Shown: positions 1 through 11,516, numbered from the stretch's first letter. The stretch is DNA of 36,752 bases from Pigoraptor vietnamica (GCA_943704525.1 CALSCQ010001268.1:1-36752), one strand, 5' to 3'. A program made the numbers and translations. Notes: a model not told the origin generated them from the letters alone.

Positions 1-30
1 CCCCCCGGCACACACACACACACATACACA
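1..30. repeat. CA microsatellite at the left end
   Basis: The window opens with a C run followed by about ten CA units. It lies inside an intron of the deubiquitinase gene (the intron whose donor GT is at 44-43 on the minus strand), so that gene continues beyond the window. Simple sequence at this point probably explains why the assembly stops here. Confidence 0.8.
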
Positions 31-44
31 CCACACGCACGGAC

Positions 45-1332
45 CTTCGGCCGCACAGCATCCGCAATCGTCTGCACCATTGTGGCGCGTGCGACTTCCT
101 CATTAATGCGCGCAGTCAGAAGCTGAAACAACTCGTGAGCATCCTGTCGAACGAAGTCACGTGGGCGGGTCAGAGGAGATGTCCGCAAACAGCGGAAGTC
201 GGCACGGCAAGCACGACTCCGTCCCCTGCAACAGGGTCAAATACTCACGAGCGAACGGCACAGCAAACACGGCTTGTGATAACTGTCAACCCGGCTGACG
301 TGCGTACCTGCTGTTCGTTCGTGAGTATCTTGATCCTGTCGCAGAGGACGGCCACGACCTTCTTGCACGACAGCACAGTGCCCTTGGCGACAGGCTCGCA
401 CAGCTCTACAGCGGACACCGCGGGGATGTAAGCCATGACGCAATTCCTCTCAGACAGGCGCATTCATGCTAAAGGTGAGGGCCTTCACACTCTGTGAGTG
501 AGTCAGGAGCCATTGAAGAGGAGCCATACACATTCGCACACTTCACACGTTCATGCCCTCGCACACTCCATCTCAGGAGCCATTGAAAAGGAGCCAAACA
601 CACACATTCGCACACTCCACGCGCCCTTCTTGCCCTCCCCCACGCCCACGCACCGGACAACATCTCGCCGAGGCATATGCACAGTCGCAAGTGGCCCTCG
701 TCTTCCCTCCCCTTTGTTGCGGCGGTTGCAACCGCTGACAGCGCATAAAGGTGTGCGCGAAAGGCCGGCACTGACGCCACCGCCTGTGGTGATTCACAGT
801 ATGGAACGTGTGAACATATTAAGCTTTCAGCCACACGTGAGCAGGCGCAAAGACGCACGCGCGCACTCCCACACGGCGACACGCACACATTGCGAAGGAA
901 CGGCCGCACGATCGGCGGAATCACCACGTCCACAGTCGCACAAAATAACGTGACGAACCTGCAAGATCGAGTTCATGAAGCACGTGTTCCCGTCGTTCTG
1001 GAGGCCCGCAACGTAACCACCGCGCGCTGAGAGGGGATTTAACATCAACGGCGCGAAAGCGAGCCACTCGAGGAGCTTTGCGCGCGAGTAGCCAAGACAC
1101 TGGCGAGCGATTCGTTGGGGCATTGTGTTCGAACCGCAACAAAGAACACACTACTGGCAGAGTTCAACGAAATCGCCCTCACACCTTTCTTTTCCCGCGA
1201 CTTTCGCCCAGAGTCCCTTCGCTCGCCCCCATCGCCGCTCTTGCCCCACAGCGCCTCCACAAAAAAACTGTACCCAAGCGCAGCCACAGCACCGGCAGCA
1301 ACCGCCGTCGCAATTGCGCGCGTGTCACCCAT
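45..1332 (-). CDS. USP30-like membrane-anchored ubiquitin C-terminal hydrolase, N-terminal part (partial)
   Basis: This is a cysteine deubiquitinase of the USP (C19) family. Exons on the minus strand are 1332-1185, 1026-959, 783-654, 405-308 and 143-45 (181 codons); reading phases close at every junction. The start is the ATG at 1332. It is followed at once by a hydrophobic stretch, AIATAVAAGAVAALGYSFFV, then a basic segment. Exon 2 carries the Cys box GLQNDGNTCFMNSILQ, with the catalytic Cys in NTCF. Exon 5 begins the second USP box, QDAHELFQLL. The Cys box to QDAHEL spacing (about 75 residues) is close to that of human USP30. An N-terminal anchor directly before the Cys box is the layout of USP30 (mitochondrial outer membrane) and yeast Ubp1 (ER). 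Location on mitochondria is therefore inference. The His box is outside the window. The 654/405 junction is the least certain. A tail-to-head neighbour (the protease) ends 277 bp upstream. Confidence 0.85.
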
Positions 1333-1609
1333 CGTTAGCGACGACAGAGCACAAAAGGCGCTCTCCGGCCAGGGAGAGTACAAAAGGCTCTCTGCGCATG
1401 CGCAAGGTCAGTGGCCTCGCGCCATTTGACTGCGCCTTTTCGGCACGCTTCGGTAGAGAGAGCATAAACGGCGGATGGTCGAAGACACAGCACCTGAGTC
1501 TGCTGCTCACGCCAATCCCGTTACGCCCTAACCCCAACCACAACTCGACGCTGCCGCTTGTTACAACTGTTGTATTCATTGTTTCACGGCCCTTCCGATG
1601 TTCGTCCAT

Positions 1610-3337
1610 TCACATGCACGGCGACGGAACTGTGGACGTGCTCCGGCGTGTACGGACGTCGCAGGGCCTGACGTGAAGTGCACTCTCGAGGACGCACATG
1701 GGCGTTGCGTACGCGTAATGCTGGGTGTCGCGGTCGCCACCGCCCACGAGCAGCCCAGCACGCCCGCGCGAGTCAAAGATGGTCGCACCCGAATCGCCTT
1801 CGTCTGCGCACCGCGTGTAGTAGAGGCACGGATCGACGAGCGGGGACCCGTCGCCGAGCACCAGCATTGTGTCAAACGGCGATTCCTTCGTGGTGCGCTG
1901 GTTCGCCCCGACGACGTGCATCTCGTTGGCATCGCGCAACCGCGCCGCAGGCAACACGCGCATGGCCGTCAAATTGGTGCGGGCGCCCACCTTAAAGTAG
2001 GGGATCATCCGCTCCGTGGGCGTGGGCGATATTGCCTCGCGCAGCGGCACGGATCCCGCGCAGACTGGGAGTGTTCCATTCAGCAGCCGCGGGTCTTCCA
2101 ATACGCGGCGCGGATAGAGCCTGTTGTGCCTGGCCACGCCGGGGGTCTCGGCAATAGCCGCGTAAGCGCTGTCGTCCGCTGTCGGGCGGCGCTCTCTTTT
2201 GATCCGGACGAGCGCCGCATCAATGTATAACTTGCGCGTTGTCATGAGGTGCTGCTGCCCCCTCGAGGAACCCTCGTGCGCGAGTGGAATGTCGACAATG
2301 GCCATTGTTTCGATTGCGGTGCCGACGACGTTGCCTCCGCCAGTGACGACGTGCAGCAGCGATGGGTCGCCGACGGCGGCGTCGTTCGTGCCGTTCCCAT
2401 CGACGACGTGAGCGCACGTAAGCGCCAAGGCGCGCCCGTCATACTTGCCTTCCGACCACCGCTCCATCGTCTCGTTCGAAAGCCGACATGTCGTCGAGAA
2501 CCGTGTCATGTCCGGGTGAAATTCGACGCCGGCGCCGATCGTTCCCACGCCAAGTGCCGCAATGCCATCGCCGATACGCACAGGGCGCGCATCGCTGTCG
2601 ACGTGCATGACCGCGCGGGACGAATGCGCGTGTGGGTGGTGGCCGGGGCCGCTCCGAACATCGAGCGCATAAACGTGGCCGTCAACAGCCACTCCCAGCG
2701 GTAGCATCGGTTCACCTAGCGGAATGTAGCCCTTGCGGTTGACGTGGCAGATGATCACGTTCTCCTCCACGCACCGGTCCCGACGCACGCGCGTTCCCGA
2801 CGGCTGCAACAGCCGCACGTTCGAGTGGTGGCCCTCCATGTGCGATGCGAGCGCGTCGATGCACCGCTGCATGCGCCCCTCAAGGGCCGCAACGGCGGCG
2901 TTGTCGTCGTCAACGACGCTGTCACGAGGCCACGTGACTGCCTCCAAAGCCCCGTGCCACGCAGAACGCCGACGCCATCGTCGCCGGCCGGATAAAATGG
3001 CGTGCTGACACCATGGTCGTCGTCGAACATTAAAATTTTAGGTGCACCTCGTCAGAGACAACGCCTGGCACGCACCGGCGCAATGACAGCGTCCACGACG
3101 ACGTTCGGGGGAAGGCCGTCCACGTACGGCACTGCAGCTTTGGAGATGCCGACAACAAGGACCGGCGCGAAGAAAACCTTTGTTGAGCACGTAGTAGCAT
3201 GCGGTCACTGTGGTAATCAGCCACGGATCCGCACCTGCGTGCGCAGTAACATCGGCGGTCTCTGTCGCCCATCCATTCGCATCGCAGTCGTGGCAGTCGC
3301 GTACCGTGAGCATCTTTAATGCCGACGCACACCGCAT
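1610..3337 (-). CDS. Probable secreted trypsin-fold (PA clan) serine protease
   Basis: The large exon 3004-1610 encodes a chymotrypsin-fold protease. In the 509-residue model the triad is His244 (ALTCAHVV), Asp307 (YIDAALVRI) and Ser450 (DEGDSGATIF). The GDSG motif and its spacing fit the PA clan, although the inter-motif loops are longer than in trypsin. Two short upstream exons can be joined in phase: 3337-3305 and 3177-3076, with donors GTACGC and GTGCGT. They add an N-terminus, MRCASALKMLTVFFAPVLVV, that looks like a secretion signal. The acceptor before 3177 lacks a pyrimidine tract, so this N-terminus is moderately supported. The core alone could start at the ATG at 2872. The first ATG lies 666 bp from that of the divergent NDC1 gene. 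The substrate is unknown. The protein is not recognisably close to a named subfamily, and a non-secreted form cannot be excluded. Confidence 0.75.
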
Positions 3338-4003
3338 CGAGCATTCGTATAAAGCATTCAAACGGTCGCATGCATACAGTGAAAGTGCGTCAGGGGTCGG
3401 CCGGCAAAGATCATCCGGCCGCCGGCGGCGGGATGCGCGATGCCATTACTGCCGCACGCCGGCATCTCCGGATATCGTCTATGGTTTCATGCCCCGCAAT
3501 GTAATCGACTTCATATGCTTGCATCGGTGAGGGAAACAGCCTAACAACGTCGTCGGCCGGCATTGTCCAACGCCGGCCCTGGCGGAACGAGCCAGCTGGC
3601 CTGTCGACGGACTGATATGATTTGATACTTACTTCGTCCGGCGACTTTAGAATTGTTCAACTAGCCGGAAACACAAGGGTGGTGAGTTAAATGAGCCGCG
3701 CACGCGCACGCACGCACGCACGCACGCACACACGGCGCACGCCGAGACGTAACACAAATAAAATGCACGGCGGTGCAATGCGAGGTGAGGGTTTGGTCGT
3801 GCCACGACCGTCACGTGACAATAGCTGTTACATGTCGTAACACTTCCGGGGTGAGAACGTCGATCATGTGTTCAGTTCTGGCGGGCTTGTTTCAAAGTCG
3901 GCGGCACTACAGCACTCTGCCTCCATCTCTGCGCTTTGGTGTGCGCGTGCTGTGTTGCGGACGGTGCGATACGTGCCGCCGGCGAGCAGCGCCGCTGCTG
4001 ACC
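3338..4003. other. Divergent intergenic region between the protease and NDC1 genes
   Basis: This holds the presumed promoters of both genes. No convincing TATA box was seen. The segment 3390-3660 is rich in GCCGGC and CCGGC words set among AT-rich bits, unlike the flanking exons. A GCAC/CA simple repeat lies at about 3702-3737. No further gene can be supported. Confidence 0.55.
3702..3737. repeat. GCAC/CA simple repeat
   Basis: Short tandem GCAC units, tailing into CA, in the protease/NDC1 intergenic region. Confidence 0.8.
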
Positions 4004-6711
4004 ATGTCGTTTCGCGTGGACGATGGCGGGATGGCCAACCCTCCCACGCGGTTGGTTACCACTCGCAGCCAGAAGAATGCTCTCCCCGCAGTGACTTCAT
4101 TGTGCTCAACATTGCTTCTCGCAGATGGGACGCAGCACCCGAGTGGGGCGCGTCTGCGGTGGCAGCACCTGTCGTGCGTCCTTCGTCTGTGCTGTGGCCC
4201 CGCGTGCGCATGACAGTCACGTCCCTCTTTCCGCTGTGCTGGGTCGTCTGCGCCCTCGCATTCGCGGCCGTGACCTTCAGTATTGACATCGCAGGATGGA
4301 CGCGTGGTGCGTTGCCGTCGTGTGGTCGATGTGAGCATGGCCGCCTGCTGACACAGTTGTCAATTCATATTATTAGGACTCCTGTCACTCCCTGTTTCGC
4401 CAGCGGCGCTTGGAGCGTTTGCGGCAATCTACGTGTCGCTTGTTCCGCTAAGTCTCCTTCATGGAGCACTCATCTCAGGTACGTTGTTCTGCGAGTGTTA
4501 CGCATCCCCTGTGTGGCGTTGACCTGACACGTCATGACTTGCAGTGACGCGCCCATTTGACGTCAACATGGTCTCGCGTGTGCGGCGATACACCAACGTG
4601 CGCGCCCTTCTCTTCATTGGCGCACACGCGCTCTCGGGTGCGGTTACGGTGGTCGCATTCACCACGCTCATCTCGCTGAGCAATTCGGGCGGTCTCAACA
4701 TCCTCGCCGGCCGTGTCGTCGCATACTCGGCGTACGGCGCTTTCCTCGGCGTCATTTACGCGTCCGACTTCCTGTGGAAGCGCCGCGAGCACGTGCGCTT
4801 CCCGGCGCTGACGGTAAGTGTGCGCTGATCGCGTCTCCTCTCACACACACGCGGTACCTGGCGCACCCCCTTACTTGCGTGGACCCCTGTTCCGTGCAGC
4901 AACGGCGCCTGTTTGCGCTCAAGTCTGCGCTTCCCTCGGTGTGGGCGCATGCGATTCGCATCTACGTGCGATCGGCAGTCGTTGCGGCCCTTGCGGCGCT
5001 CGTGGCCGTGTTCATCCCACCCGCCGATGCCACGGGCATACTGGGCGATGTCGGTGCCATGCTCCGCAGCGCGTCGACGGGCGGCGTCCTGCGCGCCATT
5101 GTCGCCGGTCTTCTCGCCACCTTCCTCATGGCAGTCCGCGCCGAGACGCTGAGGATCAACGTCTGTTACCCCGTGGAATTTCCCGTCACCCGGTCTGGCG
5201 CCCTCCGCGCTGCGTCGGCGGCTGCGACGACTTCGCTGCGCATGCGGTCGACGAACCCGATCGTCCAGCCCATTCCGACGCCTGTGGACGCGCGTGGGCC
5301 GCCCCTTCCCCTGCTCACCGAAGCGATTGCGGACAAGCGGGACGCCTACATGAGGGCGCTGGCGTTTGCGGACCTTGCGTACGCCGCGCGCCACTCGCCT
5401 GCGCGCCGGGCGGAGGTATATGCGGTGACGCCCGGATTTGCTGCTGCCGAAACGCTGCTGGCGGTGTTCACGTCGTGCAAGGAAGCGATTGACGCGCTCG
5501 CACGGCGCGCTTTTGCCGAGGCGGAGATGAAGAGATCGGACGCGACGCTGGCCGCAAGGGTGCGTTTGTGGCCCTGTGTTGCACTCGATTTTTTTTTTTT
5601 TTCAGTTTCTTTGTGTGTCGTTGCTGTGGCCGCTTGTCGTGGCAGCTGTGCATTTGCTTTTCGCAACACTCACGTCGTGCAACGCACACTGTTACTTTCA
5701 GGCGCCTTCTGCGGTGTCCCCTTCTCTGAATGCTCCCGCCGCACAGACGATCGGCTCTCGCATCCTCGCCACCGACTCTTGGCAGACGCCGGCGTCCCCG
5801 CTCTCCCCTTCCACGCCAGCGAAAACCGCCGGTCCGCAGAGCCCCGCCCGTACCAACTTGCGTCGGCTCAACCTTCAGCGCACTCCGGCCGCCGGATCAC
5901 AAAACACGGGCTCGTTCGGATCGGCCGGCGCTTCGGTTGCGACGCCCACGCCCCGCCTGCAGACACTCACGGGGTCCGGGAGACCCCAGAACTCTGTGGA
6001 CAGCGTCTTGGCGCGGCCAGTGGCGGCCGTACGCAACCTCGTGTTCGCAATGCACCCGCGCGAGCGATTCGCCGCGGTGTTTGCGGACGTGCACACGGAC
6101 ATCTGCGCGATCGACGGTGCGTTTTTGGTTGCGTGCACTTGTACTGCCGTTTGATAGCTCAATGTCGGCCTCTGACTCTGCCCTTGCCTCCTCCCTCAGC
6201 CGTTTCGATGCTGTGTGCGTGCTCCATTGGCGAGGACCGCTACGGCCTTGTTCAGTCGCACCTCCGTGGCATTCTGGAGTCTCTCGTGCGGTGTCTTTCG
6301 GCGGTGGAAACTGTCGTGCGCGCACACGGCGCCTCAACGGGGGCGTCTCGCTCGGGCTATGGACTCGGCGTGGGGATTGCGTACCGCTCCTCACGTGACG
6401 CGCTGGACGACGGCGACTTTTACGGGTCGCAAGGACCGCGTGACCCTGCGACGGACGCAGCTGCAGCCATCAGTGGTGCGTTCGACCGTCTGTTCGTTGC
6501 TCAATGTTGTTGTCCGTACACGACTGAGAGAATGTTCATGAAGGTCACGTGTGCCTGACTTGCCAACACACATAACGCGCTTGCAGCACTGCAATCTGCC
6601 ATCTATCGGATCACGACGGCGTTTGCGCAGTACCTCACGCCGCTGTACCTCAAGGACATGAGCGAGCCAGCGGCCCTGCGCCTCCAGAGCTTCAAGGAGT
6701 TTATGGAGTAG
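4004..6711 (+). CDS. NDC1: Transmembrane nucleoporin NDC1
   Basis: NDC1 anchors the nuclear pore complex in the pore membrane and, in yeasts, also serves the spindle pole body. Exons: 4004-4050, 4125-4306, 4404-4478, 4545-4813, 4900-5559, 5702-6116, 6200-6475, 6587-6711. All phases close and give 682 residues (human NDC1 has 674). The N-terminal half holds several hydrophobic segments, the first around residues 45-67. The segment VLRAIVAGLLATFLMAVRAE matches the end of the NDC1 membrane region. The soluble half has a family block, YAARHSPARRAEVYAV. A Ser/Pro/Thr-rich linker follows. The C-terminus has AVFADVHTDICAID, GEDRYGLVQSHLRGIL and LQSAIYRITTAFAQYL, which correspond closely to human NDC1. 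The first junction (4050/4125) has a weak donor, GTTGGT. Without it, translation would start at the ATG at 4210 just before TM1. The start ATG has a good ACCATG context. Confidence 0.93.
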
Positions 6712-7033
6712 CGTAACGCGCGCGCTCTGCGTGGCGTGTGCGTGCGTGCGCGTGCAAGGCGTGAAATGCGAGCAAGTACTTGCTATGTTACATTGTTTGT
6801 CGACTTGGCGAATTTAGAGCTATCCTAATCGCATCCAATTGTATGGTTGCTGTCGAGTACAGTGTTGGGCATTTATGGCGCCCTCATTGGGGCTTCTGAG
6901 CCAGTCGTGGCGGGAGAGTCCAGCTCTAGTCCCGCCTACAGACACTTACGCCCGCGACATATCCCGACGCGAGGCACTTCCGCGTAGCTGCAAGCAAATG
7001 TTCTCGCAGACGGCGAAGGACGGCTGCGCTTCC
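6712..7033. other. Convergent intergenic region, NDC1 / GPKOW
   Basis: This is a 322 bp gap between two stop codons on opposite strands. It must hold both 3' ends. No canonical AATAAA signal and no gene were seen. Confidence 0.6.
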
Positions 7034-8969
7034 TCACTCGTCGTCGTCGGGAGCACCGAGGTACTCGGATATGTCGTCGAACGAGAGGCGCACGACGGAA
7101 CGGTCGTGGTTCAGCTGCACCTGTGCGATGGCCTTGTCCGTGTTGCGCTCGACCACGCGACCCACGCGACCCGCCGAGCGACCGCGCAGAACGAGGACGG
7201 CTGCCGCCTCGCCGCGCGGGATGACCGTCTCGAGCATGCGCTGCCGCACGCCTGCGATTGAAAGAAAAGAGAAAAGGGACCCTCTTCTGTGAGCAAACCA
7301 TAACGCGAACACATGCCACGCGCGTGCAAACATTAACAGCCGACGCCCCACGTACCCTCTATGAGCTTGCCCGTGTCGTCGCGGCACACGCACTCGTCGG
7401 CACTCACGACGTCGACGATGCCCACCTTCGCGTTGTAGTAACGACCGTCCCGAAAGCTCTTGCTCACTATGCGCACGCGGATGTTAGGTCGGACCCACGT
7501 GTCCACGGGCTCTTGTTGCGCCTGTGCTGAAGACCCGCCCTCTCGCATCTCTCTACTGCTCTGCGACGAACCCCCCTTCGATGTCCCCTTGGCCTTGTAT
7601 TCGTCTTCGGCGACGTCGCGTACCTCGTCCTCATACACTCGCACAGTCTGCGCAACGTGCACCACACACAACAGAAGCCATGAGTACCATGCACCTGCAC
7701 AATGACCACTGCGTGCGTCTTGAAAAAAACCCTTGCCGTCTGACCATCGACTACACATGCAAGCAATGCACCCACCCGTCCGCTGATCGCCAGCCGCACA
7801 TCCCATCCGTCACGCACGCGCTCCACCGCGCGGCCGTAGAGGCCCTCGTGCGCCCCGCGGACTATGAGAACGGCGCACCCCGTGTGGACGCCCTCTGGTT
7901 TGCGGGGGACGAGCTTCTCGTCGATCGACTTGACGTGGCGCACGCGGCCGTCGGCACCCGGCGCGACAACAAGGTCCGTCTGTGCATGTGGGAAGGGAGT
8001 GAGATGATGACACACGTGGGAAAAGAGTTGCAACAGCACCTTCACACCAAAACGTCCGATGTTTCAGGGATATGCGTAACACCCTTCGCATGCTAGCGCA
8101 TGCACGCGCACACTCGCACACACACACACACACGCACACGCGCACACACCTACGCGTCACGCGAACAAAACAGACCAACAAAAGCGCGCGCGCACCTTCG
8201 CCTCTCGCGACTCCCCCGGCCGAATCGGCTTCTTTTTCCGCTTCTCTTCCTCGGCCTCGTCCTTGGGCTTTGGCGCCGCACCGAGACCCAATCGCCCGTG
8301 CCGTGGCACAAACTCGATCGGCGTGACGAGCCCTTTGTTTGTGCCCCCAATCGCCTCCCCCTTCGCCCAACCCATCCCTCGCAGCAGCGCCTCCCCGAAC
8401 ATCGCCACGGGGACCGTCTCGTAATCTTGCAGCGTCGCCTCGTCTGGTCGCAGCGACACGTCGTGCTTGAACTTGTCCTGCTCGTTGTCGAAATCTTCGC
8501 TGCCGGGCACGCGATTTCGCACGAGGAGGGGGATCGCCGGGGCGTCCGCCGCCTCCGCCGCACTCCCCTCCGTGTTGCGCGCTGCCTCCAAGATCTCTCG
8601 GACGGCGCGCTGTTCGAGTGTCTCGGTCGCTGCCGCTGCGCCGTTCGCTTCCACAGGCGCTGTGCCCGCAGCCCCCACAGTCTCGCCGTCTTCCCCCTTT
8701 TGCCGCTTGGGAACGCGCCACACAACTTTGTCTTGGAGCGGGATCACGAGCGTTCCCGGTTCATGCCGCACGGCGTTAGGATCAAAGTGCGCAATGGCCT
8801 CGCGCCCGTCGTTCTCTCCATCGCCGTCGTCGTCATCGTCCCTCTTTCGCCGCACGGGCACGACAGGCGCCGTAGTCGCTCCAACCCCTTTGCGCGCCCC
8901 AAGCGAGAATGAGATGCCCACTTTGGCCTGCGCGCCCGAATGGCCATCGGCGGCACCACCCTCCGCCAT
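7034..8969 (-). CDS. GPKOW: GPKOW / Spp2-type spliceosomal G-patch and KOW protein
   Basis: GPKOW is a nuclear spliceosome factor. Its G-patch activates the DEAH helicase DHX16/Prp2, and its KOW motifs bind RNA or protein. Exons on the minus strand are 8969-8196, 7979-7776, 7647-7356 and 7251-7034, in phase, giving 495 residues (human 476). Residues 17-26 hold an Spp2/GPKOW N-terminal motif, VGISFSLGAR. The G-patch is at about 185-232 (FGEALLRGMGWAKGEAIGG to RLGLGAAPK). KOW1 lies at about 285-320 (VLIVRGAHEGLYGRAVERV). KOW2 lies at about 437-470 (VLVLRGRSAGRVGRVVERN). Between them are VRIVSKSFRDGRYYNAKVGI and a block ending GVRQRMLETVIP, both as in the human protein. The C-terminus is acidic (APDDDE), also as in human. 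An acidic/basic tract (RRKRDDDDDGDGE) near residue 45 may be a localisation signal. The gene shares a 312 bp divergent promoter with the F-box/LRR locus. Confidence 0.95.
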
Positions 8970-9281
8970 GGTCGCAGAGGGATCACCGCGATCCCTTCTT
9001 TCACGCGAAAGACGTCGCCGAGTTCGTCCTTGCGCTGGGAACACGAAGAAGGCTTCAGCTGCGCACGACCGATTCGAGAAGCCCAATGGCGGTTCAAATC
9101 TCTCAGAGTGACGTGATGCTTGCGTCACGAATTCAAATTTCTGTGTGTGTGTGTGTGACTGTCCGTGTGTGTTGGCAGCAGGGGTAACGAGCACCTCTGG
9201 TCGCAGTAGATTCACCGCCTTGAACATTAGTAATGTGTCTGCGTTGCACACTGTGTCGTCGAGGAACTATCCACCGTCGCA
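8970..9281. promoter_or_regulatory. Divergent promoter region, GPKOW / F-box LRR locus
   Basis: This 312 bp interval separates two starts on opposite strands and must carry the GPKOW promoter. It contains a short GT run near 9142-9155. No TATA element is evident. Confidence 0.5.
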
Positions 9282-11132
9282 ATGGCGTGCTTGGGCGCAC
9301 TTCCCCCGGAGATTATCGTGACGCGTTGTTCCATATCTTGCGAACGCGGACGTCGGTGCGCTTGCGAAGGCATGCAATCGCTTCTACGCCATTTTGCGCT
9401 TCGAGCGGCTCTACCACCTCTGGCAGCTGTACTCGCGCATGTACATTGAAAATGCTGCGTTTCGCGCGGAAGTCGTGGCTGTGCTTCCCATCAGTCGCAT
9501 AGCGCTGGCGCCGGGCGACGGTGAGAGCGGGGGCGCGCCGTACCCGTTGAACGACCTTTCGCCTTTTGCGAGCGTTCACACGGCGGATTTGCGCAGGATT
9601 ACCGCGAAAGACTCGAGTGCGTTGGCGGACGTGCACGCCATTTTTGCGAGTCGCGGCTTTTCCCCAGTCGAGTCGTCCTCTCGCAGCGCACGTGTTTATT
9701 GGGACCGGTGCAGGGCTGGAGCAACTGAGGAGCGTTTAGGTGCTAGACCTTCGGTATGCGAGCGATGTTTCGTGTTCGCGCCCCCGCTACATCACGTTGC
9801 GGGATAGTGCTGTTGACGACGTATCGAGTCTAGTCGACGCGAGGATGGTGCGTTTCGTCAAATGGGAGGTGCCGTTCGCGGGCATTGCGGCGTTGCGTGG
9901 ACTGGTCAAAGTTGAACTCCAGGGGTCAGCGTTGCGTGCGATCCCCTCCGAGCTGGCGCACGTCCACATGCTCGATCTGACACTTTCTGGAATGCTCGAG
10001 GACGTCGCGAACGGACGCAACGCTCACACATTGATCCTACAGCACTGTCCGCTCGTCGTCGACGTGTCGGCACTCGCGAACGTGCACGTTCTTGATCTCT
10101 CGTACGGCCCTTATCCGATCCGAGAGTCGGTCAGGCAACCGATCCATGATGCAGATTGGACAGCCGTGCCCGCTCGCAATGTCTCCATGCTCGGCGGTGT
10201 TCACACGCTCGGAGAATGCGAAGCTCGTGGGTTTGGAGGCGCTCGGCGGGAACCACACGCTCGTCCTCAGCGCTGTTGGTCAACGTGACGGATTCCATTC
10301 GCAGCTTGGCGATCTTTCCCACCAAGGACGCGTGCACACGCTCGATTTGTCGTTCATATCCTCGCTCCGTTCCGGCGCCGGCCTCGGGGGCGTTCACACG
10401 CTGAAGCTCAGGTGCTGCATGGATCTGGGTGACGTAGCCGAGCTCGCGAATGTGCACTGTCTGGATTTGTCCGATTGCCCAATGGTAACGGACATCTCGG
10501 CACTAGGGAACGTGCACACGCTCACGCTGCGTTACTGCGGTGGCCTCGCAGCGAAATCGTTTGCGGCGCTGGGCGGCGTTCATCGGCTGGACCTCAGCGA
10601 TATTGGTGCGGGTGCGGGTGCGCGCGGTTCGGGAGCGATCAAACTGGATGCGACGGGCTTGGGCACTGTCCACACGTTGCACCTGTGTGGGACGACTGTA
10701 AAGGACGTGTCGGGACTCTCACGAGTGCACACGCTGGACCTCTCGGAATGTGACATTGTCGGAGACGTTTCTTCGCTGGGGTCCGTATTCCATCTGAATC
10801 TCGGAGGGACGAACGTGCGCGACGTCCGCTCGTTGGGCTCGGTGCACACGCTCGACCTCTCGCACTGCAAGAACATTACTGACGTATCTGCACACATGCT
10901 CAATGTTTCTCATTGCGGTGTTGTGGACGTATCTGCTCTCGGTGCTGTACACGCTCTCGACATCTCCTTTTGCAAGCGTGTTGTCGACGTGTCGGCACTC
11001 GGGGGCGTTTGCATACTCAACGTGGCGGGGTGTTCCGGAATCCGCGACCCGGCGCCTATAAGGACGGTTAGAAAGCTGCTTGGTGTGCGTTTGTGGGAAC
11101 TGCCTGGCCTTTTAAAAGGCATGGAGTGTTGA
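9282..11132 (+). pseudogene. Broken F-box / VHTLDLS-type leucine-rich-repeat gene
   Basis: An ATG at 9282 opens an F-box-like start (ALPPEIIVTRC). It continues one frame later as LANADVGALAKACNRFYAIL, and together they have F-box spacing. An extra T at about 9336 breaks them. Leucine-rich repeats of about 19-20 residues follow, of the form LGxVHTLDLSxCxxITDVSx, through to the stop at 11132. A second frame change lies at about 9640-9680, a TAG stop at 9737-9739 falls inside the repeat LRSV*VLDLRYASDV, and a third frame change lies at about 10195-10225. Near 10890 one repeat has lost about five residues in frame. No GT-AG intron repairs these. The genes on both sides are uninterrupted, so sequencing error is less likely than decay, but it remains possible. 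Intact F-box/LRR proteins select substrates for SCF ubiquitin ligases. I cannot assign this one a target. Confidence 0.75.
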
Positions 11133-11516
11133 AAGAACACTCTCTGTGCGGTCCTGTTTGGTTGGAACAGAAACCCGTGTTGTTGTATCGTGACATTCCC
11201 ACGACGATTCACTCTCTCTCTCTTATCCCACTACATTTGTTCATGTCAACGGCCGCAAAGTGTTCCTTTCGCACCAGGCTTAATTCGTTCTCATCACTCA
11301 AGTGGACCATAACAAAAGCGCCAATAACAACGCGCAACGGCAGACGAAAAAAACGCAACGCAAAGGGGGGTGGCGAATAAAAGACGAGGCAGCCAAAGGA
11401 AGAAAAAAAAAAGTTATTCACACGCGAGTCCCCCGAAGTGAGCAACGCGGGAGCGAACTAACGCGTCCCGTCCGCACGCCCCGGGCAAGCGCCGCCAGCG
11501 GCCCTCGTAATCGCGC
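11133..11516. other. Convergent intergenic region, LRR locus / HSP90
   Basis: This is a 384 bp gap between two 3' ends. It contains AATAAA at about 11375 on the plus strand, a possible polyadenylation signal for the LRR locus, followed by an A-rich stretch (11401-11413). No gene was seen. Confidence 0.55.

Noticed and set aside
469-500. Possible extra exon of the deubiquitinase reading SVKALTFSMNAP
   Set aside because: It would require phase 0, but the preceding exon ends in phase 1. The model without it gives the expected spacing between the Cys box and QDAHEL.
1598-2230. Open frame of 210 codons opposite the protease
   Set aside because: The opposite strand carries an intact catalytic triad in order. 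This frame shows no domain.
10400-11050. Regularly spaced similar blocks that could suggest a CRISPR-like array
   Set aside because: The spacing and sequence are explained by protein-level leucine-rich repeats; the intervening sequence is coding, not spacers.
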